From the NCBI GenBank assembly GCA_041395505.1, contig JAWLAG010000001.1:2170001-2234000 (forward strand): a stretch of DNA of 64,000 nt, in the 5' to 3' direction. The position numbers and the translations under genes are program-made. How positions within the stretch are numbered: position 1 is the stretch's first letter; every line of letters starts with the position of its first letter. Under the pieces are notes generated by a model, which was given only the letters and a program-made list of their open reading frames with translations, was not told the origin of the DNA and did not search any database. Below are positions 43,004 to 50,745 of this stretch, one piece after another. This DNA comes from Steroidobacteraceae bacterium (GTDB lineage: Bacteria > Pseudomonadota > Gammaproteobacteria > Steroidobacterales > Steroidobacteraceae).

Positions 43004-43293
43004 AGCTGAAATATAAACTTGAGCACGACCTTATTGCACAAGCTGCGAAGTGCCGGGAATTCGCTAATGGTGCAGCCCAGGTGAGTGTGACACTGACGGA
43101 TGGCCGCCGATTTGACAATGTTCTGTTGTCCGACAAAACGTACATTATCGGAATTAAAGGGTATTCAGATTTGCCGTTTTCTCCAGGCGATATCGCTGCT
43201 ATTTCCCAGACACCGCAAGACGTTCGGCCGCGCGAGCGTTCGGGGTGGATCTTCTTCGACGAATGGAATTCGACGAACGCTGACGGTGAGTAA
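43000..43293 (+). CDS. Candidate immunity protein for tip 8
   Basis: This 97-residue protein begins MKLKYKLEHDLIAQAAKC. It is a small beta-rich domain with VSVTLTDGRRFDNVLLSDKT and YIIGIKGYSDLPFSPGDIAA, resembling a small SH3/Sm-like barrel. The ATGA overlap with the toxin tail implies translational coupling, as expected for an immunity gene that must be made with its toxin. No named family. Confidence 0.65.
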   Translation: MKLKYKLEHDLIAQAAKCREFANGAAQVSVTLTDGRRFDNVLLSDKTYIIGIKGYSDLPFSPGDIAAISQTPQDVRPRERSGWIFFDEWNSTNADGE

Positions 43294-43332
43294 TGGCTGG
43301 CGGCACCAATATTTGGATCAGCGCCCAACTCG

Positions 43333-43519
43333 CCAACAATTGAGCCGCCGCGGGCGGCGTCCACGCCGTCCGCTCCGCAACGCCGATGGGCGAGAGTCAG
43401 TTGATCACGCTGCCTCCCTGTTCCTACGGGCCACCAGCAGCGCGCACGGCCTGCGCTCGACTAACGTCGGTACCGCGTGCGGAGGGTGACGCCCCGCTCA
43501 CGCGGGGCTCATCTGTTGG
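43333..43519 (+). repeat. Hairpin-string element g (long form, expanded)
   Basis: It starts CCAACAATTGAG and ends CTCATCTGTTGG. Hairpins GCCGCC-gcg-GGCGGC, CGCC-gatg-GGCG, GCGCA-cggcc-TGCGC, CGAC-taac-GTCG and GCCCCGC-tcac-GCGGGGC are kept; an extra stretch replaces the GCTGT hairpin. The left flank is not RHS but the end of the immunity-gene segment, so this copy now lies at a cassette border. Confidence 0.82.
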
Positions 43520-43716
43520 CACTGGGGGCCAGCGCTATGCCTACGATGCCTACGGCAATGCCGCGAATGGCGTGCCCGCCACGGGCCAGCCGCATGGAGG
43601 CAAGACACACCGGAGGGCTTGGGCACAATACGATCAAGCCTAACGGCGATATTGTCGGCGTTGCGTGATCGCTGCGCTCGATTGTTGGCCGGCGATTAGA
43701 TGCCGAAACGGGCTCT
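43520..43716 (+). pseudogene. RHS tip fragment type B with internal insertion
   Basis: QRYAYDAYGNAANGVPATGQP is followed at 43591 by about 90 bp of foreign sequence (another frame reads GLGHNTIKPNGDIVGVA then stop, as if the end of a lost gene) and CTCGATTGTTGG. RHS text then resumes with RRLDAETG at about 43690. It leads into a type-2 hairpin string. Not a functional gene. Confidence 0.7.
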
Positions 43717-43868
43717 GGGCCATGGATGGGCCAGCGGCGACGAGCGGGAACAATCGCGCCGAATGAGTGATCAAGCGAGGTGCCGGGAGCCCTGGCACGA
43801 CCGCGCTCTTGCCGGGGCGAAACGCGGCAAGTGCAGGGATGCACGCACGGCCGCGAGTTGAAAACAAG
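43717..43868 (+). repeat. Type-2 hairpin-string element, copy 1
   Basis: About 152 bp is inserted in the codon after ETG, before the YYYRARYY text. Stems: CTGG/CCAG, GTGCC-GGGAGCCCT-GGCAC, TTGCCG-(10 nt)-CGGCAA and GTGCA-ggga-TGCAC. It is near-identical to 52741-52893 and inserted at the same RHS position. It shares no sequence with the type-1 elements but the same architecture. Confidence 0.75.
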
Positions 43869-43922
43869 TATTATAGGGCCCGGTACTACGCGCCGCAGAT
43901 CGGGCGGTTCCTGCAGGTTGAT

Positions 43923-44033
43923 CCAACAAATGAGCCGCCGCAGGCGGCGACCAAACAGTCGGCTTCGTGACGCCGTTAGGCGAGAGCGGCGAAGCCGCGT
44001 GAGGACCAGGCGCGCTGTGTTCCTCCTCTTTGG
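43923..44033 (+). repeat. Hairpin-string element h (short form)
   Basis: After a 54-bp RHS piece (YYRARYYAPQIGRFLQVDP), the element starts CCAACAAATGAG. It carries GCCGCC-gca-GGCGGC, CGCC-gtta-GGCG and GCGGC-gaa-GCCGC and ends CTCTTTGG. The RHS frame before it (position modulo 3 = 0) equals that of the tip after it, with TGA and TAG in between. Confidence 0.85.
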
Positions 44034-44039
44034 ACGCAG

Positions 44040-44675
44040 GATGACCTCAATCTCTATGCCTACACCTATAACGATCCGGGGAACTACTTCGACCCCACAG
44101 GAACGAGCTGCGAGCATACAGAGAGCGAGTCCGGTAATGAGTTCACCGTGCAGTGCAAGATTGACGAAGGTCGCGATGAGTTCGTAAAAGTATTCGGAGA
44201 GGAGGCAGCGGCGGCACTGGAGCTTGCGTATACCAACGCGGTTAATACGCTTCTCTCCCGCGGCGATACGGAGACATTCATTTCAGTTCCAGAAATTGAC
44301 CCGGATACCGAGAAACCAACAGGCGGCCAAGTCACAGGTACAGCATCGGCGGCGAAGGTCGCGGCGGCTCTGATTCGTGCAAAGGTCGGATATGATCCGC
44401 AAGTGGACAAGAAACCGAGAATTATGAAATCGCATGAATTAGCACAGAGGACTAATTTGACGCCTGTAACTTATGAACGGACTGTCGGTATTTCCTTCTG
44501 GAGCAATCCAACTGGCTGGCGGATGAGGGATTATTCGGGAATGGTGGCATGGACCCACGAAGGGATTCACTTATCAGGCGCGCATGAATCGCTAGGGCCT
44601 CGGAAAACCTGGGAGACGCTGCACGACGTCGGCTTCAATCAAGCGGCCTCAAGGCTTCTCGGGAGATGGAGGTGA
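44040..44675 (+). CDS. Orphan RHS tip with HEGIH metalloprotease-like tail (copy 1)
   Basis: The tip DDLNLYAYTYNDPGNYFDPT is followed by a domain of about 190 residues. It starts SCEHTESESGNEFTVQCKID, continues with helices (GRDEFVKVFGEEAAAALELA) and ends with MVAWTHEGIHLSGAHESLGP. HEGIH is an HExxH zinc-binding motif, suggesting a zincin-type peptidase toxin; the third ligand is not certain. A paralogue lies at 47118-47744. The first in-frame GTG is at 44148. The immunity gene overlaps the stop. Confidence 0.72.
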   Translation, partial: DDLNLYAYTYNDPGNYFDPTGTSCEHTESESGNEFTVQCKIDEGRDEFVKVFGEEAAAALELAYTNAVNTLLSRGDTETFISVPEIDPDTEKPTGGQVTGTASAAKVAAALIRAKVGYDPQVDKKPRIMKSHELAQRTNLTPVTYERTVGISFWSNPTGWRMRDYSGMVAWTHEGIHLSGAHESLGPRKTWETLHDVGFNQAASRLLGRWR

Positions 44676-45325
44676 ATCGGTTAATGCGTTTTGCGCTCGT
44701 TGGAATGTTCATGGCGGGGTGCGTCGAGGCGGGCCAGGCGCCCCCGGAGTCGAAACACCCGGGTGCGATCCAATTCGAGATGTACAAGACCGCGCTGGGA
44801 CAGACTATTGTCTGCGAGGAACGCACGTCGCAGGCTCAGTGCTATGGGGCAGAAGCACCGAACCTCGACTTGCTGGATTGTTCAGACGAGCGGTATCGCT
44901 GCGTTTACGATTACGCTGACGTGATGGCCGTACCGCGCGATGGGTTCCTGACGCCGGGTCAACGATATTCCGTGTTCGGGTACCTTCTGATCGTGGAGAA
45001 ATGCCTTGGTGAGTCGGGGGTCTGTGACACTGTCGCCATCTCCTCGCGCTGCGAAAGTGAGGCGGCGTGTCGTTGCGATGGCTCGACCGCACATCGACAG
45101 AAATTAATGTTCTACTACTCAAGATCACGTGGAGTGATCGCCTTCTTTCCGATTCTACTTGATCCCGCCCGGGACCTGGGCTCACAGCGAGGTGGATTGG
45201 GGTTGGATGGCGACGCGCTCGTTCATGTCATGCGACTGGGGACATACGTTCTTGTTGCGAATGAAGGAGTACTGAAGTCGCCTTTACATCTACCGAAGGC
45301 GGAACGCCGGCGAAATTGTCCGTGA
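44672..45325 (+). CDS. Lipoprotein immunity candidate for HEGIH toxin (copy 1)
   Basis: GTG 44672, overlapping the toxin stop, gives VNRLMRFALVGMFMAGC, a lipoprotein signal. The mature protein has about ten Cys (TIVCEERTSQAQC, DCSDERYRC, CDTVAISSRC) arranged as in its paralogue at 47737. A periplasmic lipoprotein partner implies the toxin acts in the periplasm. An alternative start at ATG 44666 would add two residues. Function is inferred from coupling and co-duplication with the toxin gene. Confidence 0.72.
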   Translation: MNRLMRFALVGMFMAGCVEAGQAPPESKHPGAIQFEMYKTALGQTIVCEERTSQAQCYGAEAPNLDLLDCSDERYRCVYDYADVMAVPRDGFLTPGQRYSVFGYLLIVEKCLGESGVCDTVAISSRCESEAACRCDGSTAHRQKLMFYYSRSRGVIAFFPILLDPARDLGSQRGGLGLDGDALVHVMRLGTYVLVANEGVLKSPLHLPKAERRRNCP

Positions 45326-45481
45326 GAAATCGTGTCACCTTGTACGGAGCGAGGCCGCGCAAAGTTGTAGCTCAATTTGAATTGTCTCCGACGAAAGCCG
45401 GCCATCATGTTGCTTTCGAATGCGAGAGGCGGCATGAAGGACGATGATTGATTGCATGCGAACGGAGCTGTGTGCCCACAT

Positions 45482-45520
45482 GAAATCGCCGAGTACAACA
45501 GCTCGGGTACCAACAAATGA
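45482..45520 (+). pseudogene. Short RHS core remnant (EIAEYNSSGT)
   Basis: Thirteen codons matching the end of the type-B core at 42.05 kb, running in frame into element j and its TGA. The preceding 150 bp (45326-45481) hold no gene. Confidence 0.75.
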
Positions 45521-45663
45521 GCCGCCGCAGGCGGCGTCCACCCTCCCCGCCTTGTAGCTCCGTTAGGAGCAAGCTGTGAAACAGCGTGCATGGCATGCGC
45601 CCGACTAACGTCGGTACCGTGTGCAAAGAGTGACGCCCCGCTCACGCGGGGCTCATCTGTTGG
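45510..45663 (+). repeat. Hairpin-string element j (long form)
   Basis: TIR CCAACAAATGAG / CTCATCTGTTGG. Hairpins: GCCGCC-gca-GGCGGC, CTCC-gtta-GGAG, GCTGT-gaa-ACAGC, GCAT-ggc-ATGC, CGAC-taac-GTCG, GCCCCGC-tcac-GCGGGGC. Against element f the fourth stem is changed on both arms yet still pairs. Core and tip are in the same frame across it, with one TGA. Confidence 0.9.
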
Positions 45664-45840
45664 CACAGGGGGCAAGCGCTATGCCTACGACGCGTATGGC
45701 AACGCCGCGAATAACGTGCCCACAACGGGGCAGCCATTTCGCTACACAGGCCGGCGGTTCGATGAAGAAACGGGACTCTATTATTATAGGGCCCGGTACT
45801 ACGCGCCGCAGATCGGGCGGTTCCTGCAAACCGATCCAAC
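45664..45840 (+). pseudogene. RHS tip fragment type B between two hairpin elements
   Basis: KRYAYDAYGNAANNVPTTGQ, FRYTGRRFDEETGLYYYRAR and YYAPQIGRFLQTDP are then cut by element i at GATCC. It diverges from the other type-B tips by several conservative changes, so it comes from a different ancestral gene copy. Confidence 0.8.
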
Positions 45841-45946
45841 AAATGAGCCGCTGTAGGCGGCGTTCAAACAGTCGGCTCCGTAACGCCGTTAGGCGGAAGC
45901 GGCGAAGCCGCGTGAGGACCAGGCGCGCTGTGTTCCTGCTCTTCGG
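45836..45946 (+). repeat. Hairpin-string element i (short form)
   Basis: CCAACAAATGAG start. Hairpins GCCGCT-gta-GGCGGC (one G-T wobble), CGCC-gtta-GGCG and GCGGC-gaa-GCCGC. The RHS frame is the same before and after (modulo 3 = 2), with three stops inside. Confidence 0.85.
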
Positions 45947-45952
45947 ACGAAG

Positions 45953-46528
45953 GATGACCTCAACCTCTATGCCTATGTCGGCAATGATCCGGGGAACAAG
46001 GTTGATCCAGACGGGCGCCTTGCATGGTTCATTCCGGTGATATGGGGAATTGGTGCGCTGGTGGCCTCGGATGCCGCCAACGCTCCTGGGCCGGATGACA
46101 CCCCGGAGCCACAAGGTGCGGCGGCTAGGAGTGGGATTGGGGGGTTACAGCCGGGCGCAGGTTCGTTACGGTCGGTGGTGATGAATGCGGCTTCGCGGGA
46201 AGCCAAAGTGCTGACTCAGCGAGCAGCAACACGTGAGGCAAAGCGCCAAACAGGTATTCCGACCAGTCAGCAACCGAAAAGCCAGACCAACGGCACTGCT
46301 AGTGATGGTACGAAAGTTGGTCGCCAGCAGACCTATGAAACCCCAAAGCCGGGTGGAGGCACGCAAGATAAGTCGGTACAGGTATCACGTGACCGGGTAG
46401 GTTCCCACGCTGGTCAATCACAAGTGGAAGCTGGAAACGTCAAGGCTGGCGGACAAACCGACAGCGCAGGGCGGCCGAGAATCGAGAACGAAGACAAAGT
46501 CCGAGTAGACTTTGATCCGAATCTCTGA
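45953..46528 (+). CDS. Orphan RHS tip with putative HNH/EndoVII-fold nuclease tail (tip 10)
   Basis: Tip DDLNLYAYVGNDPGNKVDPD, a hydrophobic stretch (FIPVIWGIGALVASDAA), then a basic segment REAKRQTGIPTSQQP and a C-terminal domain with QVSRDRVGSHAGQSQVEAGN and GRPRIENEDKVRVDF. The REAKRxxGIPxSQQP start and the late His-containing motif are seen in toxin tails annotated as HNH/endonuclease-VII-fold nucleases; this is a tentative match. GTG 46037 is the first start. Confidence 0.6.
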   Translation, partial: DDLNLYAYVGNDPGNKVDPDGRLAWFIPVIWGIGALVASDAANAPGPDDTPEPQGAAARSGIGGLQPGAGSLRSVVMNAASREAKVLTQRAATREAKRQTGIPTSQQPKSQTNGTASDGTKVGRQQTYETPKPGGGTQDKSVQVSRDRVGSHAGQSQVEAGNVKAGGQTDSAGRPRIENEDKVRVDFDPNL

Positions 46529-46540
46529 GTGTAATGGAGG

Positions 46541-47122
46541 ATGGCCGTGAACGAAAGCGACACTAACCGTATTCGGCAGTTGCGCGAACGGCGGATGCGA
46601 GTTGCCGAGGAAAAGGAACGGGCCGAAAAAAGGGCTAAACGTGGGGGCTATGTTGCGGCCAAAGCAAGCGTGGCGTTGCGAACGCACCTTACCCTTGATG
46701 CGTTCGATGTTGATGCAAAACTGCCGATCAACTTTGAAAGGAAACCCAACTTAGCAGAATGTCCGGGGTTGGTCGCTGCGCACGTAAGCGAGAAGCGCGC
46801 TCGACATATCGCCGAGTGCTGCGATGCGACGATTGGTCCGCAGGCCGGTCGATTGGGTTTTGACGAATACAGCTATGTAGGAACGGCCAGCGTTGCGAGT
46901 ACGAACTTCACGGCGCTATTGGACGCCGCCACTTCGCTTCACGACTCCGTTCTGTTTTGCCCTAATGACAGCGATTCCATCGTACTCATTGATTATTACA
47001 ACGTCGGTGGACTCTCGCGAGATGTTGGTTTCAGCATCGTGATTCAGGGTTCGCAACTGGAAGCGAAGCTTGCGATCTGTTTCGATAACTCGGTGAGCTT
47101 GGAAGGCGCTAGAGCAAGATGA
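46541..47122 (+). CDS. Candidate immunity protein for tip 10
   Basis: This 193-residue protein starts MAVNESDTNRIRQLRERR (ATG 46541; GGAGG lies just upstream). It has a charged coiled-coil-like N-terminus (MRVAEEKERAEKRAKR) and then a soluble alpha/beta domain with three Cys (AECPGL, ECCDAT). No named family. It lies 12 bp after the toxin tail. Its last codons abut the next RHS tip directly: the TGA is part of the sequence GATGATGACCTC. Confidence 0.65.
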   Translation: MAVNESDTNRIRQLRERRMRVAEEKERAEKRAKRGGYVAAKASVALRTHLTLDAFDVDAKLPINFERKPNLAECPGLVAAHVSEKRARHIAECCDATIGPQAGRLGFDEYSYVGTASVASTNFTALLDAATSLHDSVLFCPNDSDSIVLIDYYNVGGLSRDVGFSIVIQGSQLEAKLAICFDNSVSLEGARAR

Positions 47123-47744
47123 TGACCTCAATCTTTATGCCTATGTCGGCAATGATCCGGGGAACTACTTCGACCCCACAGGAACCAGCTGCGAGCATAC
47201 AGAGAGCGAGTCCGGTAATGAGTTCACCGTGCAGTGCAAGATCGACGAAGGTCGCGATGAGTTCGTCAAGAAATATGGTGAGGAAGCGGCGAAGGCGCTA
47301 GAAAATGCATACACGGACGCCGTCAAGACTTTGCTGGCCTCCGGACAATATACCTTTGTTTCAGTTCCCGAGCACGATTCCGACAATAAGAAAACCGGCG
47401 GAACAAGGTCCGGCACGGTGTCTGCCCGGGAAACAGCGGAGAAGTTGATAAGCGCTACGGTCGGATACAATCCTGCGGTCGACGACAAGGTACTACAATC
47501 GTATGAGAGCACGGGACGAATTGAGTTGACAGCGCTGAGCGAACAAAAATTGACTAAGCGAGATTGGGGTTCATTCAATTTGCAAGCAATCCTGACCGCT
47601 CCTCACAACTTTGCCATGATAGCCTGGACTCATGAGGGCATTCATCTATCTGGAGTGCACAAGCAGTTGGGCCCGCGGAAGTATTGGGAGACGTACCATG
47701 ACGCAGGGTTCAACTACGCCGCGCGGAGACTGCTCGGTGAATAG
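47118..47744 (+). CDS. Orphan RHS tip with HEGIH metalloprotease-like tail (copy 2)
   Basis: Tip DDLNLYAYVGNDPGNYFDPT and the opening GTSCEHTESESGNEFTVQCK are nearly identical to copy 1 (44040). The middle then diverges (DEFVKKYGEEAAKALENA, FVSVPEHDSDNKK) and the end keeps MIAWTHEGIHLSGVHKQLGP. Conservation of HEGIH and of the flanking Trp/Thr/Leu supports a real catalytic site. No hairpin element precedes this tip. GTG 47229 is the first start. Confidence 0.72.
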   Translation, partial: DDDLNLYAYVGNDPGNYFDPTGTSCEHTESESGNEFTVQCKIDEGRDEFVKKYGEEAAKALENAYTDAVKTLLASGQYTFVSVPEHDSDNKKTGGTRSGTVSARETAEKLISATVGYNPAVDDKVLQSYESTGRIELTALSEQKLTKRDWGSFNLQAILTAPHNFAMIAWTHEGIHLSGVHKQLGPRKYWETYHDAGFNYAARRLLGE

Positions 47745-48369
47745 TCGAATCCGCCCACCAGTCATCGCGCTAGCCATTTTGCTGCATGGCTGCGCCGCTA
47801 CTGCCCTGCCGCAAGTCCCAACTGGGCCAAATGACGTCGTTGTTGCGTATAAAGGCGCAAATGGCGGAACCGTGGTTCAATGTTACGCGCCGGCACCGTT
47901 TAACTTTTGCGAGGATGAGTCGGGTACGTATTTGGATTGCTCGGATGACCAATTTGACTGTGTGCATAGTTCGAGCGTGGTCTTTGCAGTTCCGCGGGAT
48001 GGTGTCAGCCGCGGTCTCCAGTACGACGTGGCCGGCGCCCATCTGACCGTGGAACAGTGCCTTGGGCCGGATGGATCGTGTGAATTTACCCTCATTTCAT
48101 CGCGCTGCACGGATCTTGGTCAAACCAGGTGCAATGAAGGCGCCCTACCGGGATTCGAACTTCGGTTCTTCTTCTCTAATGAGCTGGGTGTCACAGCCTT
48201 CTATCCACACAGCGACGCGCCACCGGAGAGCGGGTTCAGCAAATCCGAATGGGATGCCGTTTGTCGTGCAACGACTATGGTACTGGTCGAGGACAAAGGG
48301 TTCCTGCGGATACCTGGGAAGCTCGCACGGGAACTGCCGACGCCATCCGATCCGACGCATGCGAAATAG
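47737..48369 (+). CDS. Lipoprotein immunity candidate for HEGIH toxin (copy 2)
   Basis: GTG 47737 overlaps the toxin stop by 8 bp and gives VNSRIRPPVIALAILLHGC, a lipoprotein signal. The mature part repeats the Cys pattern of copy 1 (VVQCYAPAPFNFCEDES, LDCSDDQFDC, LISSRCTDLGQTRC) with FAVPRDGVSRGLQYDV matching MAVPRDGFLTPGQRYSV. Toxin and lipoprotein therefore duplicated together and diverged together, which supports a specific pair. Confidence 0.73.
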   Translation: MNSRIRPPVIALAILLHGCAATALPQVPTGPNDVVVAYKGANGGTVVQCYAPAPFNFCEDESGTYLDCSDDQFDCVHSSSVVFAVPRDGVSRGLQYDVAGAHLTVEQCLGPDGSCEFTLISSRCTDLGQTRCNEGALPGFELRFFFSNELGVTAFYPHSDAPPESGFSKSEWDAVCRATTMVLVEDKGFLRIPGKLARELPTPSDPTHAK

Positions 48370-48549
48370 TGTCAGTAGACCAATCCCGAGCGCTCCCTGA
48401 TTCGCAGGGGCCCGGGTAGCCGGGGGCGATCCATGAAAGGATATACTTGCCGGGGTGCAACTCAATCGTTGGGTTCCCGGCTTGTGCGGGGGGACGCTGT
48501 CTAACTGCAGGGTCAACCCATCCGACTCAACGCTTCCCGGGAGATGGAC

Positions 48550-48627
48550 GTGAAGCTGTCAATGTGTTCCGTGCTTATCACGGTATTAGCCGCGGACTGC
48601 GCTGCGCTGGGTCAAATGCTCCCGTAG
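48550..48627 (+). pseudogene. Remnant of a third HEGIH-associated lipoprotein gene
   Basis: CGGGAGATGGACGTGAAG resembles the toxin-stop/lipoprotein-start junction of copy 1 (CGGGAGATGGAGGTGAAT). The frame reads VKLSMCSVLITVLAADCAAL and stops after GQMLP, compared with VNRLMRFALVGMFMAGC and GQAPPES of copy 1. The rest of the gene and the toxin are lost, replaced by a Sel1-repeat gene. The 180 bp before it hold no gene. Confidence 0.55.
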
Positions 48628-48650
48628 CTGGCACCCTTAAAGAACGGTCC

Positions 48651-49304
48651 GTGAGCCCACGCGGTATTGAACTTGTCCGGCCGCTCCATGTGCCGAAGTC
48701 CTGTGAGTCGCTCAAGCGAGCTTTCGCTGATGAGTCGCTGCGCGACGCCCTCGAACGTGTCCACGAAGCAGCGGCGTCCGGCGTGCCTGGCGCGCGTGCC
48801 ATCATCGGGTGCCTCGCGTTGCGCGGCGTTCCGGATGGCGAACCCGATGCGGCACTTGCAGTGGACGTGTGTGCGCCAGATGTTGAACGCGGCGATTCCT
48901 ACGCCCAGTACATCACGGGGGAGGCGCTTCTGGCGCAAGGCAAGATGCTTGATGCGATTCCGATATTGATGCAATCGGCAACGCAGGGGTTCCTACCTGC
49001 CATGGGCGAGATGGGTGTGCTGTTCGCCATGAACCACGCTGACAATGAGAACGCGGCCAATATCCGCAAAGGTGCACGCTGGATGTTCACCAGAGCCGTG
49101 CTGCGGGGCTACTGGCCGGCACTCGCGCAGCTGTGCGGTATCTGGCAGCACTCCTCGCGAGCCTGGGGCGTGCGTGTCCTCGGCCACGTGCTCGAACCCA
49201 TCGCCCTCCTTCTGATGTTGCCGCCCATGCTGCTGACGCCGTACAGCCAACGTATCTTCATGGCAACGGTCGGGCGTTCGGCGAGCCAGGCGCAGCCACC
49301 ATGA
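48651..49304 (+). CDS. Sel1-repeat protein (second copy)
   Basis: From GTG 48651 (the longer frame from 48447 overlaps the lipoprotein remnant). Repeats include DALERVHEAAASGVPGARAI, DAALAVDVCAPDVERGDSYA, DAIPILMQSATQGFLPAMGE and NAANIRKGARWMFTRAVLRG. It ends in a hydrophobic helix (VLEPIALLLMLPPMLLTPY), as does the copy at 40133. Both copies sit just after decayed toxin cassettes on the same strand. A chaperone or immunity-like role is possible but not shown. Confidence 0.68.
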   Translation: MSPRGIELVRPLHVPKSCESLKRAFADESLRDALERVHEAAASGVPGARAIIGCLALRGVPDGEPDAALAVDVCAPDVERGDSYAQYITGEALLAQGKMLDAIPILMQSATQGFLPAMGEMGVLFAMNHADNENAANIRKGARWMFTRAVLRGYWPALAQLCGIWQHSSRAWGVRVLGHVLEPIALLLMLPPMLLTPYSQRIFMATVGRSASQAQPP

Positions 49305-49651
49305 AGTTCACGCTGTATTGGGTGAGTATCGGCTGCATGCTGATTGGCAGTCAGCTCTTGCTCCGCCTGCAGGAGCGGGTTGCGACGACGACGACCGACG
49401 CGTTCAAGCCGCCGTTTTGCCGCGCGTGCCTGAACAAATGGTCATTCTTCTTTCTATTGTGCGGATTTCTGTATCTCCGCTGGTGGCAGCCGTTTGTCGG
49501 CTATGGATTGGCGCTGCTGATGCTGGTCCTCGTTTTTCCGGCCGAGCGTCAGGGTCGCGCTCGAACATGGTCCAGTATTTATGCCGGTTTCGGCGTGTTG
49601 ATATCACTCGTATGGCTGGTATGGCGGGCCCGCGATGTTCTGATTCGGTAG
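49302..49651 (+). CDS. Small integral membrane protein
   Basis: ATG 49302 overlaps the stop of the Sel1-repeat gene. The 116-residue product has three membrane helices (LYWVSIGCMLIGSQLLL, FFFLLCGFLYLRWW, SIYAGFGVLISLVWLVW). No family is recognised. Co-translation suggests it works with the Sel1 protein at the membrane. Confidence 0.6.
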
Positions 49652-49912
49652 AGTCAACCGCGAAGCGACGCGAAGTGGAGCACTGGGAGTCCACCGTGCG
49701 TGCGAAAACAATGTAACCTATTCAGCGACGCAAGGAACCGGTCGCGCAGTGACGTCAGGGTATCGTGTCAGACGTTCACCCTAACGCAAAAGGCCTTCAG
49801 ATCGTGGAGCTGCCCAGGCGGGAATCCCTAGCGCTTTGACGTGGCTTGCTATGGCGGCGCGCGATGTGGTGTCAATTGGATCGTCGAGAGCAAGCGTCTT
49901 GAGCCGAGAGTG

Positions 49913-50392
49913 ATGGCCAGAATGAAACACCAACGTCCCGGCGGCCCATTGGACTCCGGCTCGCAACATGATGGTCCTCCCCCACTCGAAAGAACAGTAT
50001 TACGCCGCCGCATTGCCGGTTGGCTGCACTTCGGCGCTGCGGTCGCGACGGGTGCAGTGGCGCTCTACTCAAGTCCCACGATGCCGACAATGGAGCGCTC
50101 AGTCAGAGGAATTCCGTTGACGGCCCAGGCTGCGATTGCCTGGCTGCCCTATGTTTTCTCGTGGTTTCATGTCCGGTCGGGGATCGGAGTGAGCCGATTC
50201 TACGGGCCTTGGCTCTCCGGTTTTATTGTGCTGACCGGCCTCGCGTTCGCCTTTTACGCCAACATTTCGCCCACCGTCGGGGTCGGCGAGCGCTTGATCG
50301 CCTGGCTCGCACATACCGTCTTGCTATGGCTGCTTGGCGTGGTCACCGTGCGGCTCGATGAGGATGAGTGGGGAGTGAAACGCAGCGACTGA
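49913..50392 (+). CDS. Membrane protein, unknown function
   Basis: From ATG 49913 the protein has a hydrophilic start (MARMKHQRPGGPLDSGS) and about four membrane segments (IAGWLHFGAAVATGAVALY, QAAIAWLPYVFSWF, WLSGFIVLTGLAFAFYA, LIAWLAHTVLLWLLGVV). The frame extends upstream to 49841 without better evidence. No family is recognised; it could be an orphan immunity protein. Confidence 0.5.
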   Translation: MARMKHQRPGGPLDSGSQHDGPPPLERTVLRRRIAGWLHFGAAVATGAVALYSSPTMPTMERSVRGIPLTAQAAIAWLPYVFSWFHVRSGIGVSRFYGPWLSGFIVLTGLAFAFYANISPTVGVGERLIAWLAHTVLLWLLGVVTVRLDEDEWGVKRSD

Positions 50393-50745
50393 CAGGAGGC
50401 GGCTGGCATGACAGATACCCGACACGAGATTGCGCACTCACCCATCAGACGTGGCAAAGCTATGGCGCGCGTGCTGACTGTTGTCCTTGTCGGCGGCGTC
50501 GATGGCGGCTGCGCGCGTACCGAGGTCGGCCAGGTCGCCTTCAGCTGCGCACATGCCGTGCGGGAGCGGATCACCACGGAAGGCGAGGCGATCCACGCCG
50601 CACGGCGGATCTGGCACTGTATCCGGGATGTCATACCGTCGTAGAGCAAACGCAGTGGCGTCGGCAGCACGTGACCGTGCGGCGCGGCGATGCCTGACAT
50701 GGCAGCGGAACGGTCCCCGAGGGCGATGCCGGCGGCGGGATCATC
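50393..50745. other. Intergenic stretch, no convincing gene
   Basis: A 78-codon plus-strand frame (50408-50644) and longer minus-strand frames are open here, but none shows a signal peptide, motif or sensible codon pattern. I see nothing definite in this stretch. Confidence 0.4.
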
